Virus record (IMG/VR): IMGVR_UViG_3300036937_000041
Coordinates: 1 to 64,000 of that record
Source of the DNA: a virus
DNA length: 64,000 nt
Direction: 5' to 3' (one strand)
A model generated the notes under the pieces. That model was given only the letters and a program-made list of their open reading frames with translations, searched no databases and had not been told where the DNA came from. Numbering within the stretch: the stretch's first letter is position 1; each line of letters begins with the position of its first letter. Positions 1 through 8,741 of this stretch are shown one piece after another. The translations under genes were made by a program, and so were the position numbers.

Positions 1-333
1 GATCAACCACTGCTCGGTTATCGCCGTGGCGGCCAAGATCACGCCCCGGAGTCGGATCGTCGACTTGTTTTCGCTGACGGTCACCGGACCCAGAAAGTAC
101 GGATCTTGATCGGAGAACATACTCTCCGGGTAGACGCCCACCAAATATCCGTAGATCAGGGAATCGGCTTGATTGATATGGACCTCGATTGTCTGATCGG
201 CTATGGTCTGAAATACTGCGCGGGTCTCCCCATCATCTGGGTCGACAATGTTGCGCTCCAACACCGACATCTGAAGTCTGACGTCCAGCGGAGTGCAGTA
301 GACCGCCTGTTTTGTTCCCCGGAAGCTGCTCAT
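1..333 (-). CDS. Head-completion protein, Mu gp36 / DUF1320-like (partial)
   Basis: The first 111 residues are present; the gene runs off the left edge. After the start come a V-Y-C-T-P-x-D motif, a short acidic stretch and a helix containing D-S-L-I-x-G-Y-L, the arrangement of Mu gp36-like proteins (A/C-T-P-x-D ... ID-GYL). Such proteins sit at the head-tail connector in Mu-like head modules, which fits the portal, MuF, protease and capsid genes found upstream in transcription order. The start codon shares one base with the stop of the preceding gene (TGATG). The family call comes from motif memory. Confidence 0.55.
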   Translation of the reverse strand, partial: MSSFRGTKQAVYCTPLDVRLQMSVLERNIVDPDDGETRAVFQTIADQTIEVHINQADSLIYGYLVGVYPESMFSDQDPYFLGPVTVSENKSTIRLRGVILAATAITEQWLI

Positions 334-719
334 CACACGCCTCTCAAGTTTATAATCGGAAGTTCAAACAACTCGGTGCCGGTCGTGGCCACGCCGAGCA
401 CGGTGGCCACCACCTTGAGCCGCAAATAATGTTTTTCCACGGCCGTGCGATTTCGAGTCGATTCGTCGATAATCACATTATATGTCGCGTCAATCTTGTA
501 GATAAATGTGCCATCGGTACGGGAGCCAAATCCGCTGATCAGGCTCTTGGCCGTGAAGTCGGTGAACAACGCCGTTCCATTTATGTCCTCGATGGTGCCC
601 GCCACCGAGACGATGTTGGACGCCGGGACGACCTGTGGGTCTTTCTGATCATCGTACAGAGTAAAGTACAGGGTGCAGTCAGACTCTTCGTTTACCCGTT
701 TGTTCACAAACTTAATCAT
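333..719 (-). CDS. Small virion-associated protein, unknown
   Basis: A 128-residue protein with no recognised domain. It is rich in alternating beta-prone residues (for example C-T-L-Y-F-T-L-Y near residue 15 and Y-N-V-I-I-D near residue 80) and has no signal peptide or cysteine pair. It overlaps both neighbours by 1-4 bases and lies between a head-completion gene and a coiled-coil protein, so a small head-tail or tail component is a reasonable guess. No motif proves this. Confidence 0.5.
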   Translation of the reverse strand: MIKFVNKRVNEESDCTLYFTLYDDQKDPQVVPASNIVSVAGTIEDINGTALFTDFTAKSLISGFGSRTDGTFIYKIDATYNVIIDESTRNRTAVEKHYLRLKVVATVLGVATTGTELFELPIINLRGV

Positions 720-1360
720 AGGTCGGCTACCTTTTCATCTTCGTGGCGGATGCGCTTGCGCGCCTCGCCGATAAAACTCGGATCAACGTCGTAGGCCAGG
801 CCCTCGCGCCACCCCCGTGGGTCTTCGCGCAGCCGATCGCGCGTGAGATTCTGCACGGTGAAGCCCAGGCGCATCTCACAGACTTCAACGGTACTCAACC
901 TGGCCTGTAGATCGGCGACGTCAGCGTCGAGCTGGTCCAGACGCAACTTCTTGGCCTGGACAGCCACGTAGTTCTGGCCCACCTTGCTCTCGTCTTTGAA
1001 CGTACGGACAAGCAGCTGATGAACCTCTTTTTTGATCGCCATGATCGCCCTACGATGTCTGGTCAGGTCACGAATTCCGTAGAGTATTTGGGTAAACTGA
1101 TCGGGAGCGGTCGGCACGGCGCTCACCACCTTGGGCGACGGCCCCCCAGCAGCCCTGACCTCGACTGTCCGCCGGGACACAGCCTCATAGACAACAATAT
1201 AGAAGTCAAATCCTTGTAAACTGTTGACCAGCATGTGCCCGTCGGTCAGGCCGACGCTTATTATCTTCTTCCCCTGAGGAACATCGGCCCAGCCGACGTC
1301 CTTGGTCTCTACAAATTCAGTATTGTCGTCAAAAAGCACGTAAAACATATGCACCTTCAC
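716..1360 (-). CDS. Coiled-coil virion-associated protein, unknown
   Basis: A 214-residue protein. The first 80 residues are beta-rich and compact. Residues about 95-165 are charged and helical with heptad-like spacing of leucines and valines (around LRLDQLDADVADLQARL), so the C-terminal half probably forms a coiled coil. The last 40 residues are basic and acidic and look flexible. It is translationally coupled to its downstream neighbour by a 4-base overlap. Its position among structural genes suggests a virion part; no family is recognised. Confidence 0.5.
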   Translation of the reverse strand: MKVHMFYVLFDDNTEFVETKDVGWADVPQGKKIISVGLTDGHMLVNSLQGFDFYIVVYEAVSRRTVEVRAAGGPSPKVVSAVPTAPDQFTQILYGIRDLTRHRRAIMAIKKEVHQLLVRTFKDESKVGQNYVAVQAKKLRLDQLDADVADLQARLSTVEVCEMRLGFTVQNLTRDRLREDPRGWREGLAYDVDPSFIGEARKRIRHEDEKVADL

Positions 1361-1379
1361 GCGTACGCGATTTTATAGG

Positions 1380-2033
1380 TTAAGAGTCTACATGGGCCTC
1401 GACAGTGTCCTCGGTTCCTGTCTCGGGAATGTTGGCATAGTATGCGCCTGAGCTGGCGCCCGACCGAGTATGGTAAACACCTTCCGAATCGACGGTAATC
1501 GACGTCCAGGTGGGTGCGCCCTCGGTGCCCGTGTTGTACACAAAGTCGACGGTCGGAGCGGTCGCCACCGTATACGTGTACTTGAATACCATATCGAACC
1601 GGAAGTTGTCGGCCGTGGTCGCCGTGCTCGGCACCTCGATTACCATATTGTAGGTCGCGCGCCTGCCCGTCGGATAGTTGGCGATCGTCAGAATATCGCC
1701 GTCCTGTTCCACGTAGTAGTTTCCGGTGGTATTCGCATATCCCTTGAGTCTATTCGGATTTGACTCTGTCTGGTCTGCGGGGATTGTCGCCTTCCAATCG
1801 GAGGCTGGGGGTGCCGTATCCTGAGTGGTGTCGATCAGGCAGATGCACGAGCCGCTGGCGTGCGACGATCTGCTGAAGATCTCGTTCGAGGTCGAGGTCA
1901 GCGATCCTGTGGTAGGAAAATCGGCGTTGTCTACCGCATGATACTCGATCAACGACGAAAGATCTTGATCGAACTCGATGCCGAATACATTTATGTTAGT
2001 GTTTCCGTTTCCGTAGCCGACAACCTGGGTCAT
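1380..2033 (-). CDS. Beta-rich minor structural protein, unknown
   Basis: A 217-residue protein rich in Thr, Ser, Asn and Gly, with few charged residues and almost no predicted helix, typical of beta-sandwich adsorption or decoration domains. An AGGAGG-type ribosome site precedes the ATG. It lies directly downstream of the very large fibre gene and 20 bases upstream of the coiled-coil protein gene. It could be a fibre-associated protein or a second decoration protein; no specific family is recognised. Confidence 0.45.
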   Translation of the reverse strand: MTQVVGYGNGNTNINVFGIEFDQDLSSLIEYHAVDNADFPTTGSLTSTSNEIFSRSSHASGSCICLIDTTQDTAPPASDWKATIPADQTESNPNRLKGYANTTGNYYVEQDGDILTIANYPTGRRATYNMVIEVPSTATTADNFRFDMVFKYTYTVATAPTVDFVYNTGTEGAPTWTSITVDSEGVYHTRSGASSGAYYANIPETGTEDTVEAHVDS

Positions 2034-2052
2034 CTGCTACCTCCTTTCCCAA

Positions 2053-5000
2053 TCATATGGATGCATCTTTTATGTTCAACGTTCCCAGATCTTGATCGGC
2101 GATGCGCAACGTCGTCAGATCGGCGTCCTTGACGCTCAGCACCCCGAGCTCCGGATAGAGCATGCTCAACGTAGTCAGGTCTGCGAGTTCAAATCCCATA
2201 GTCTGCAAATCTGCGTCCTTAAAACTGAGGCTAAAGCCTGATGATGTAAGGGTTAAAGATATTTTATTAGATAGGCGAATAATCTTATTCGCTTCAAAGA
2301 CGCTGATCATCGCCTGCCGCTGTAGCGCGCTGAGCGCCAGGCCCATCATGTGGCTGACCCGTCGCTGTACGTCGACGATAAACATCGCCATGTTGGCCAG
2401 ACGTAGGTGGTCCAGGTGCTCTAGGCCGAGCGCGTGGGCGACCCGTGGGTTCCCCGTACCGATCGCCAGCACGGTGTTCGCCAGCCTGACGAACAGCCCG
2501 CCGGACAACGCGGACATGCCGCCCAGTCGGGTGGTCGCCGCCGCCTCTAGTTGGGGGAGCATGGCCGCCCGGGCGAGCCCCACGGCCTCCAAGTCGGTCA
2601 GCTCGGCCACCCGGATGCTAAACTTTTTGCTCACGTCCGCCAGCTCGGCCAGCCTCGTCGAGTTAAATTTGATCGCCTGTGCCAGTTCGCCAATCCGTGC
2701 AGACCCATACTTGAGCCCCTGGGCGAGCTCGGACACCCTAAAGTCCGCGTGGGCGAGCAGGGGTGCCCAATGCGCTTGTCGATCGCGCGCCGCCGATTCG
2801 AGGCCGAGCGTGGCGCCCAGCCGCTGGTGCGCAAACTTGTCCAGATAGGCGGCCAGCCCCAGCCGGTCTTCTGCCCGTGCGGACATCAGCACTATGTGGG
2901 CCACCATGGCCAGCCCACCGGGCACCAGGGCCACCGTGTGGGCCAGGTGTGCGCCGACCAGCTTCTCGGTCAGCATCTCGTGGGCGAGTCGTACCAACCT
3001 AAAGTACATGAGGTTAAGCCGCTGGGCCAGCCGTTCGAGATCATGTTTTTCCGCCAGGGCGAGCAAGGCCAATCGATAGCTCATGTGCTTGTCCAACCCC
3101 GTGATCTCGGCCAGTCGGTCAATCAGGTGCTTATCGGCGGCCAACAGCTCGGCCAGTCTGGTGCTCAGCGTCTTATCGGCGGCCAGCGCGTGGGCGATCC
3201 TAAACTTATCATGCTTATCCGGATCTAAATATTCGCCTACTCGGATCTGCGCCTCTTTGTCGGACAGCAGTTCGTGGGCGGCCCGCGCGGACGCCAATGT
3301 GATCAAGATAAGGCGTTCGGCCGCCCGCTCTGACTTATTGGCGTCCAATGATGTCCCATGCCCTTCACGATCCGACAGGTATTTATCACCAAGCACCAGG
3401 GCGGCCAAGCGTTCGATATCAATCTTTTCCCCCACGGATCTTCCGGACATTCTGGTGTGCGCCGCTTTTGCCAGAGCGATTTGTGCGGCGAATCTGCTGG
3501 ATATATTTTTGTCCAGGGTGCCCGTCGCCTCGGCCAGCCGCGGATAGCTTTCTGGGATATTGACCGACCCCTCAGAAGTATCAAGCGTGATCGTCGGTTC
3601 CTCGGCTATATAATTCCAGACCATAAATTCATCGAAGAACTTGACATCACTTCCGGTCGTGCCCAGGCGCACCGAGGTCGCCGAGGTTATTGTCGTATCA
3701 TCGGACAGGATTGTCTGGTCATCTCCGTAGAATGAAACCCCCGAGCTGTTGATGATCACCTTGAAGTGGTGATAGTTGTTGCGCATCGCCTTTGTCGAGG
3801 TCGTGACCGGAGTTCCTCCGTCTGAAGATCGTTCATAGGCGAATACATCCGCCGTCATCCCGAGGCGAATCCAGCTCGCCCCATTATTCAGCTCGATATA
3901 AGTGAAGTCAGTAGATGTCCCGGCGAACTCATGCCAACCGTGAACGCTTAACACCTTGTTCGAGATGCTGGCCGTCTTAGACGCATAACCAGCTTGCGCA
4001 GAGGTGATAACCTGAGCGCCAGAGTAGACTTTGTTCGTATTCAGCGCAACATAATCGGTGATCGACGCCCAATCGGATGGGCTGCACGTCCATCCGCCCT
4101 GACTATTCAGGTCTGAATCAAGAGTATAGAGCTCGAAGTTGTCATAGTCGTCCCATACATCGTCAGGATCATAGCTCGGCTTGGTCGCATTCGGATATGA
4201 GTAATAGACATAGATGTTGTCGAGATATCCAGGGTATGGCTGATCGGGGTCGACGGTGCACGGCATCTTGAAATAAATTCGGGTGTCCTCGGCCGAGAAC
4301 CTGTCGGGAAGCCTATCGAGTTCGGTCGACGTGGTTGTCCCGCCCGATATCGTCTGGTGGACCACCCGGACATCCGCCCCGTTGGGGAGAATAGAAGCAA
4401 ACGCATGATCTTCCCAGTAAAACATATCGTGAGCCCGACTATAAAAGAGTGATTTCTTGCGCCCTGTCGGCTGCTTCATGAGCCCGCACATCATACCGCA
4501 TCCATATCCGGTATCACCACTCAGGATCTCGACCGTCCATGTTGCGCCATGATCTGCAGATGTATATCTGAATTTCTCGGCCGCGAAATAGTCGCCAGCG
4601 CTCGCCGGTTTGAAGAACCCGTAGATGGTGATCACCGAGTCATGCGAATACTGAACCCCACCCTGCCTGTAGCGCCAGAGCTTCTTTCCCCCGGTAACAT
4701 CGGTGCTCAGATTGAGCTTGTCCCACGATGACCCGTTCCAGTGGGCGAACAGCAGGTCGGTCTCCTCTCCTATATCCGTATTCCATATAGCCGTCTGCAA
4801 ATATGGTCGACCGTCCCCATCGACGGATATACCAGAAACGCCTGTGCCAAGATAAAACGGCCCGACCGTCGGGAACGATGCGTCCGGCGACCAGACTTGG
4901 TCGATATCGGCATAGGTGCAATATGTCGAGGTGGTCGTATTAGCGACCTCCGTTCCATCGGCTAAATACCATGCACCCTCGATGTCATCAGAATAGAGAT

Positions 5001-6423
5001 AGGTAATCGCCCGACCTTTGTTATAACTCCCATATCCGTCCCAGTAGATCATCCCCATGTGCAGGCGTCCTGCGGATTCGTCGTACGTCAGACCACTGAG
5101 ATACGTGACGGGCTCGCCAGAAATCGACTCGGCGACGCTGTAATAACAGACCTTTTCCGCGCCGTCGTTCGTCCACGATCCGCTATCATAATAGAGTTTG
5201 TAGAACCCGTAATAAGAGTTCGATGACCCGTCTATAATTCGGCAGAAGCAAAAGATATTCCCGGAGTTGTCCTCGATCATAACCGGATAGGTGAGCTTCT
5301 CCGTCGAGGAATTGCCGAACGTCTGAGCGGATGAGATGGCTATCGTGCTCGTAGTATCATCTGGGACAGCCGCATCTGAAACATAGTGGACAAACTCAGC
5401 GTTGTGTTTGGCGAGAATGAGATGTAGATTCAGATCCGCATCGATCATCATGATGCCATGATTGTGGGTATCATAGCTTGTCCCAAGGTCAAACAAATCT
5501 TGCGCGTCTGAGATGGCCATTGTCGAATGATTGAGCCGGGCAAGGTAAGCATGAAGATTCCCGCCCGAAGGATCGGGGCCAGTCCAGAGCATGTATGTAT
5601 AATCGGCGTCGAACCCACTCTTGCTCTTCGGAAGATCTATCATATATCGACCGTCAAAAATCACACCCTCGTTCGCAACCGCATTCGAGGCAATCTTAAT
5701 CTCATACCCGGTCGGCATCTCGAACGAGACCGTGTCACCAATAGCAATAGCAGAATGCGATGATCCGAAGTTCAGGCGTGCGCGTCGATAATAATCGGTG
5801 TCCCACCACTCGGGAACATCCGCACCCTCGAACAGCGCCCCGTGCGCCAGGCCAGCTCGTTTGTGCTTGTCGAATGCAGCGATGCTATGTCCAAGCCGGG
5901 GCTCCCCAGATCCACCGGGGGCAGTATAGGTGACGACCACGTAGAATTGCGAGCAGCGAATTTGATGGATGCCAAGTCCCGTTCCATCTCGCCTTCCCCT
6001 GATTCCGAAATAATGTGTCTTGAGCGCATCTAATGTCCACCCAGTAGATCCGTCAGCCTGCGTCGCATATGCATCTTCGTTAACAGTATATGAAGCATTC
6101 CGATGGAGCGATCCCTCTAGAGTATTCGTCCCATCGAAAATTCTCGTATAGTAGCTGTAGACCGTGTCGTTCGCATAATTTCTGCTGAATATGGAGACAC
6201 TGCTTATCTCGGCGCCGCTGGGCATACTGTCGATGATCGTCCCATCCAGGCCGAAATAATCTATATAGTCGGTCGCATCAGTGATTGAGCTGGTCAGACG
6301 GAGATAGTCAAGATCGCTATATGGATCTTCGTCCACATTCGCATAATGGTTAGCATCCGAATGGGGGTCCCACTGCTTATATGAAGCATTGTCTGAGACC
6401 GGATATAGAGTCTGTGTTGCCAT
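2053..6423 (-). CDS. Giant fibre-like protein with 14-residue repeats
   Basis: A 1456-residue protein. Residues 1-170 resemble a beta-sandwich virion anchor. Residues about 200-720 contain repeated W-, Y- and D-rich blades that look like BNR/sialidase-type beta-propeller sequence. Residues about 760-940 (from the Y-D-N-F-E-L-Y region) read like a LamG/concanavalin lectin fold. Residues about 958-1392 are some 31 copies of a 14-residue unit beginning RLA. The last 65 residues are about five copies of a 10-residue unit (K-D-A-D-L-T-T-L). A receptor-binding tail fibre or long whisker is likely. No tape-measure, sheath or baseplate gene is in the window, so its place on the particle is unknown. 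Confidence 0.6.
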   Translation of the reverse strand: MATQTLYPVSDNASYKQWDPHSDANHYANVDEDPYSDLDYLRLTSSITDATDYIDYFGLDGTIIDSMPSGAEISSVSIFSRNYANDTVYSYYTRIFDGTNTLEGSLHRNASYTVNEDAYATQADGSTGWTLDALKTHYFGIRGRRDGTGLGIHQIRCSQFYVVVTYTAPGGSGEPRLGHSIAAFDKHKRAGLAHGALFEGADVPEWWDTDYYRRARLNFGSSHSAIAIGDTVSFEMPTGYEIKIASNAVANEGVIFDGRYMIDLPKSKSGFDADYTYMLWTGPDPSGGNLHAYLARLNHSTMAISDAQDLFDLGTSYDTHNHGIMMIDADLNLHLILAKHNAEFVHYVSDAAVPDDTTSTIAISSAQTFGNSSTEKLTYPVMIEDNSGNIFCFCRIIDGSSNSYYGFYKLYYDSGSWTNDGAEKVCYYSVAESISGEPVTYLSGLTYDESAGRLHMGMIYWDGYGSYNKGRAITYLYSDDIEGAWYLADGTEVANTTTSTYCTYADIDQVWSPDASFPTVGPFYLGTGVSGISVDGDGRPYLQTAIWNTDIGEETDLLFAHWNGSSWDKLNLSTDVTGGKKLWRYRQGGVQYSHDSVITIYGFFKPASAGDYFAAEKFRYTSADHGATWTVEILSGDTGYGCGMMCGLMKQPTGRKKSLFYSRAHDMFYWEDHAFASILPNGADVRVVHQTISGGTTTSTELDRLPDRFSAEDTRIYFKMPCTVDPDQPYPGYLDNIYVYYSYPNATKPSYDPDDVWDDYDNFELYTLDSDLNSQGGWTCSPSDWASITDYVALNTNKVYSGAQVITSAQAGYASKTASISNKVLSVHGWHEFAGTSTDFTYIELNNGASWIRLGMTADVFAYERSSDGGTPVTTSTKAMRNNYHHFKVIINSSGVSFYGDDQTILSDDTTITSATSVRLGTTGSDVKFFDEFMVWNYIAEEPTITLDTSEGSVNIPESYPRLAEATGTLDKNISSRFAAQIALAKAAHTRMSGRSVGEKIDIERLAALVLGDKYLSDREGHGTSLDANKSERAAERLILITLASARAAHELLSDKEAQIRVGEYLDPDKHDKFRIAHALAADKTLSTRLAELLAADKHLIDRLAEITGLDKHMSYRLALLALAEKHDLERLAQRLNLMYFRLVRLAHEMLTEKLVGAHLAHTVALVPGGLAMVAHIVLMSARAEDRLGLAAYLDKFAHQRLGATLGLESAARDRQAHWAPLLAHADFRVSELAQGLKYGSARIGELAQAIKFNSTRLAELADVSKKFSIRVAELTDLEAVGLARAAMLPQLEAAATTRLGGMSALSGGLFVRLANTVLAIGTGNPRVAHALGLEHLDHLRLANMAMFIVDVQRRVSHMMGLALSALQRQAMISVFEANKIIRLSNKISLTLTSSGFSLSFKDADLQTMGFELADLTTLSMLYPELGVLSVKDADLTTLRIADQDLGTLNIKDASI
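2248..3552 (-). repeat. Array of ~31 degenerate 14-codon repeats in the fibre gene
   Basis: Reading the protein in 14-residue lines puts Arg-Leu-Ala (or R-V/I/F/M-A/S/G) at the start of almost every line. A second hydrophobic residue sits about position 8 and a Lys/Glu/His-rich patch at positions 9-12. The first unit has 15 residues. Fourteen residues equals two heptads, so a long trimeric coiled coil or an alpha-helical solenoid is expected. The DNA copies have diverged, so the array is old. Confidence 0.75.
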
Positions 6424-6437
6424 AGTTCTTTCAGGGT

Positions 6438-6483
6438 AAGCCGACCCCGTGGAAAACGTTAACCTAAACCACGAGATCGGCTT
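6438..6483. terminator. Strong inverted repeat between the barrel-like and fibre genes
   Basis: Two 15-base arms (6438-6452 and 6469-6483) flank a 16-base loop. In minus-strand RNA the two non-Watson-Crick positions are G-U pairs; in plus-strand RNA they are C-A mismatches. The T run, however, follows the plus-strand hairpin (6482-6488). It may act as a leader hairpin for the fibre mRNA and as a terminator against plus-strand transcription. Confidence 0.55.
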
Positions 6484-6509
6484 TTTTTGTCGGGCATCAA
6501 CCCCGTAGG

Positions 6510-7055
6510 TTAAAAGTCAAAGGCAAAGGCTATCTGAGGGGCAATGATATCCGGCCCCTCAATCTGCACCAGGTCGACGGCCGCCTGCAAGATAAACCCC
6601 TTGTACTCTCCGCCGAGCCTGAAGGTCACCGCGCCGTACACCTGATCGGACGCGCTGGACGTACCTGTTTTGATAAAATCCCATGTTCCTGAACCGGCGC
6701 CAAAAAACAGCCGCCAGTCAAGCTGGTCGACGGTGGCGCCCACCACCTTGGGGTCCGGTACCCTGTGCGATCCGCTCAGCACATCTTTTTCGGCCACTAA
6801 GTATGTGCGCAGCGCCTGGACCTCGATGTTGGAAAACCCATCGCTGTACAAGTATGTAGTTTCGTTCTTGAGCGTGAACCCCGAGGAGGTTTTGCTCACG
6901 ATCGGTACGTTGGCCCCCACAGAGTAGGCGATCACCGACCCGCTACCGTTCTGGGTCAGCCACCCGAACGACCCAGCGCCAATGGTGTCAAAAGCCTGCG
7001 CGCTCGCCAACGCCGTGCAGCACAGGAGTAAGGTTAAGATGATTATGCGTCTCAT
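6510..7055 (-). CDS. Exported outer-membrane-barrel-like protein
   Basis: A 181-residue protein with a clear signal peptide (MRR, a hydrophobic run of about 12 residues, then A-S-A-Q-A as cleavage site). The mature part is made of alternating hydrophobic and polar strands with glycines, and the chain ends in A-F-A-F-D-F. A C-terminal aromatic strand ending in Phe is the known signal for BAM-dependent insertion of Gram-negative outer-membrane proteins. It overlaps its upstream neighbour by 4 bases. A role in superinfection exclusion or envelope remodelling is inference only. Confidence 0.55.
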   Translation of the reverse strand: MRRIIILTLLLCCTALASAQAFDTIGAGSFGWLTQNGSGSVIAYSVGANVPIVSKTSSGFTLKNETTYLYSDGFSNIEVQALRTYLVAEKDVLSGSHRVPDPKVVGATVDQLDWRLFFGAGSGTWDFIKTGTSSASDQVYGAVTFRLGGEYKGFILQAAVDLVQIEGPDIIAPQIAFAFDF

Positions 7056-7747
7056 TCGCTGATCCGCCCTTTCATTTCAAGGTTTTTAAACAACACTTCT
7101 GGTCGATTCCAAATATCCCCAATGTGGTTGTGCAACCGTGCGGAATTGCCCTCGCGCATCCGCTCGTCCACTTGCTCATCAGGGAGCTTGGCCGACCCCC
7201 TAGAGTGAAATAGTTGTCGAAGCTGCTCCCACTGTTCGGCGCCCATCGCATTCAGATCATTATATTCAAACACCTTGTACACCAAGTAGCTGCCACACGG
7301 ACCCCCGTGCTCATAGGGGCGAATAGCATGGGTGGACGCTTCGATGACCACCCTGCAACTCGAATTAGATTGGCATAAGAATATAAAGTGGCTCACGCTC
7401 ACCAAGTCCAGCCGCTTATCCGCTTTGCGGACCCTGATGAGCACCGATTCGGTGTCATCCGCATGCGAGTCTGCTTTTCGTATGAGCTTGATCGGAGCAA
7501 ATGAAACGTCATAGCAGTGGTAGATCATGTAGAAAAGATACCAATATTGATCGTCTTCACGCACCCCAAAGTTGAGCGTCGGCGCCGTGGCCAAGCGCAT
7601 GAAATCTTTGATCACCGAGAGCATGTCATCCATTGACACCGGGATAATCAGGTCAAATGGAGATTCATACTCCTGGAAGATTCGAGGATGAAACTCCTCG
7701 GCCAGCCGACGGGCCTCCGCCCGGTCTTCGAGTACGTGCGATGCCAT
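7052..7747 (-). CDS. Unknown protein with Vps62/NLP-like motif layout
   Basis: A 231-residue soluble protein. It has an N-terminal helix with F-H-P-R-I-F, an aromatic Y-W-Y-L-F-Y-M-I-Y-H segment near residue 90, an acidic H-A-D-D-T-E-S segment near 115, and A-S-T-H-A near 165. The order aromatic strand, D-D-x-E, S-x-S-H, S/T-H-A loosely matches the metal-binding scheme of Vps62/DUF946 and necrosis-inducing-like proteins. The match is weak and the role unknown. It lies beside the holin-amidase pair and could belong to lysis or to the virion. Confidence 0.4.
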   Translation of the reverse strand: MASHVLEDRAEARRLAEEFHPRIFQEYESPFDLIIPVSMDDMLSVIKDFMRLATAPTLNFGVREDDQYWYLFYMIYHCYDVSFAPIKLIRKADSHADDTESVLIRVRKADKRLDLVSVSHFIFLCQSNSSCRVVIEASTHAIRPYEHGGPCGSYLVYKVFEYNDLNAMGAEQWEQLRQLFHSRGSAKLPDEQVDERMREGNSARLHNHIGDIWNRPEVLFKNLEMKGRISE

Positions 7748-8116
7748 TCAGCTCTTCCCCGATGTTATTTTGGAGATGAGCGGGGCCGCGGCCTTCGCCA
7801 CAGGACGGCCGATAATGTAGGTCATTACCGTCTCCTCGATCCCGGCCGGTAGGTTGATAAACTGTCTGACGACCACGAACAATATGGCGGCCCAAAACTC
7901 GGTGGTCCACCACGGGCGCTTGCCCGGGTTCGCTGTTCCCCCGTTGGTGGCGGCCGTCAGCGCCTTTTCGCCCAGACGTGCGCCAATCCAGGTGGCCAGC
8001 ACCGTGAACTCCGCGGTCGGAAACGGCTTATCAGGCCATACATACTGTTGGACTACGGTTATCAGCGCGGCGAGCGCGCCGACCCAAAATTCAGTGGTTC
8101 CAATACCTTTGCGCAT
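7748..8116 (-). CDS. Holin candidate, two transmembrane segments
   Basis: A 122-residue protein with two hydrophobic segments (residues about 8-27 and 70-90), each introduced by T-T-E-F-W. The repeat suggests an internal duplication. Short basic tails flank the membrane part. The gene begins 14 bases after the end of the amidase gene, the usual place for a holin that lets the endolysin reach the cell wall. An AGGAGGTGAT-type ribosome site precedes the ATG. Family membership is not certain; the topology and neighbour support the call. Confidence 0.6.
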   Translation of the reverse strand: MRKGIGTTEFWVGALAALITVVQQYVWPDKPFPTAEFTVLATWIGARLGEKALTAATNGGTANPGKRPWWTTEFWAAILFVVVRQFINLPAGIEETVMTYIIGRPVAKAAAPLISKITSGKS

Positions 8117-8129
8117 TTACATCACCTCC

Positions 8130-8657
8130 TTAACGACTACATAGATATCCCAACTGAAATCGAAATGATTCCATATCAAAATTCGGACAAGTTTTTTTGG
8201 GGGTCAGCCCTCTGCTGGTCCAATATTCATAGTGACCGAATACATTTTGCACGCTGATCGTCGGATAGGTACTGATAAGATCACGACACAAGTGTAGCAG
8301 GGCGCTATACTGTGCGCTAGTGGGAGTAAGTCCGATATAACAAATCCCAACCGAGGACTCGTTATCGCCTGAGACGTGAGCGCCTTGTTCTGATAGCGGA
8401 CGACCCGATGCGATCTGTCCGTCTGTGCGAGTGGAGTAGAGTCTGGATGAGTATTTCCCGTGTTCATCAGCACGGGCATCCATTATCGCCTTAAACGTTC
8501 TATAGTCGGTAAACTGATTGTCCACCACATAGTGGTATCCTATGTCGTGCCACCCTCGTCCCTCGGGTGGGGGCGCGGTGTGCCAACCGCGGACGATCTC
8601 CACCGATCCCCATTCAGAATAGCTACAGTGGATGTATATTTTGTTTAGCTCTCTCAT
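8130..8657 (-). CDS. N-acetylmuramoyl-L-alanine amidase (endolysin)
   Basis: A 175-residue, single-domain Amidase_2/PGRP-type enzyme that cuts the bond between muramic acid and the stem peptide. Visible landmarks are I-H-C-S-Y-S-E-W-G near residue 10 (first zinc ligand), G-W-H-D-I-G-Y-H-Y-V near residue 36, N-E-S-S-V-G-I-C-Y-I-G-L near residue 100, an F-G-H-Y-E-Y segment and T-C-P-N-F-D near residue 158 (third ligand region). Length and order match T7-lysozyme-like amidases. There is no separate cell-wall-binding domain and no signal peptide, so release should need the adjacent holin. Confidence 0.9.
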   Translation of the reverse strand: MRELNKIYIHCSYSEWGSVEIVRGWHTAPPPEGRGWHDIGYHYVVDNQFTDYRTFKAIMDARADEHGKYSSRLYSTRTDGQIASGRPLSEQGAHVSGDNESSVGICYIGLTPTSAQYSALLHLCRDLISTYPTISVQNVFGHYEYWTSRGLTPKKTCPNFDMESFRFQLGYLCSR

Positions 8658-8665
8658 CGTAATAT

Positions 8666-8706
8666 AAAGGACGGGAGGCCCTTATAAAAAGAGCCGCCGT
8701 CCTTTT
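8666..8706. terminator. Bidirectional terminator
   Basis: A 9-base stem (8666-8674 with 8697-8705), extended inside by GC pairs and flanked by A/T runs on both sides. It lies between the exported virion-like protein gene and the amidase gene and would separate the capsid and lysis transcripts. Confidence 0.7.
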
Positions 8707-8741
8707 CCGCGTGCATATGACACCTGACTAGGGTGCATGTC

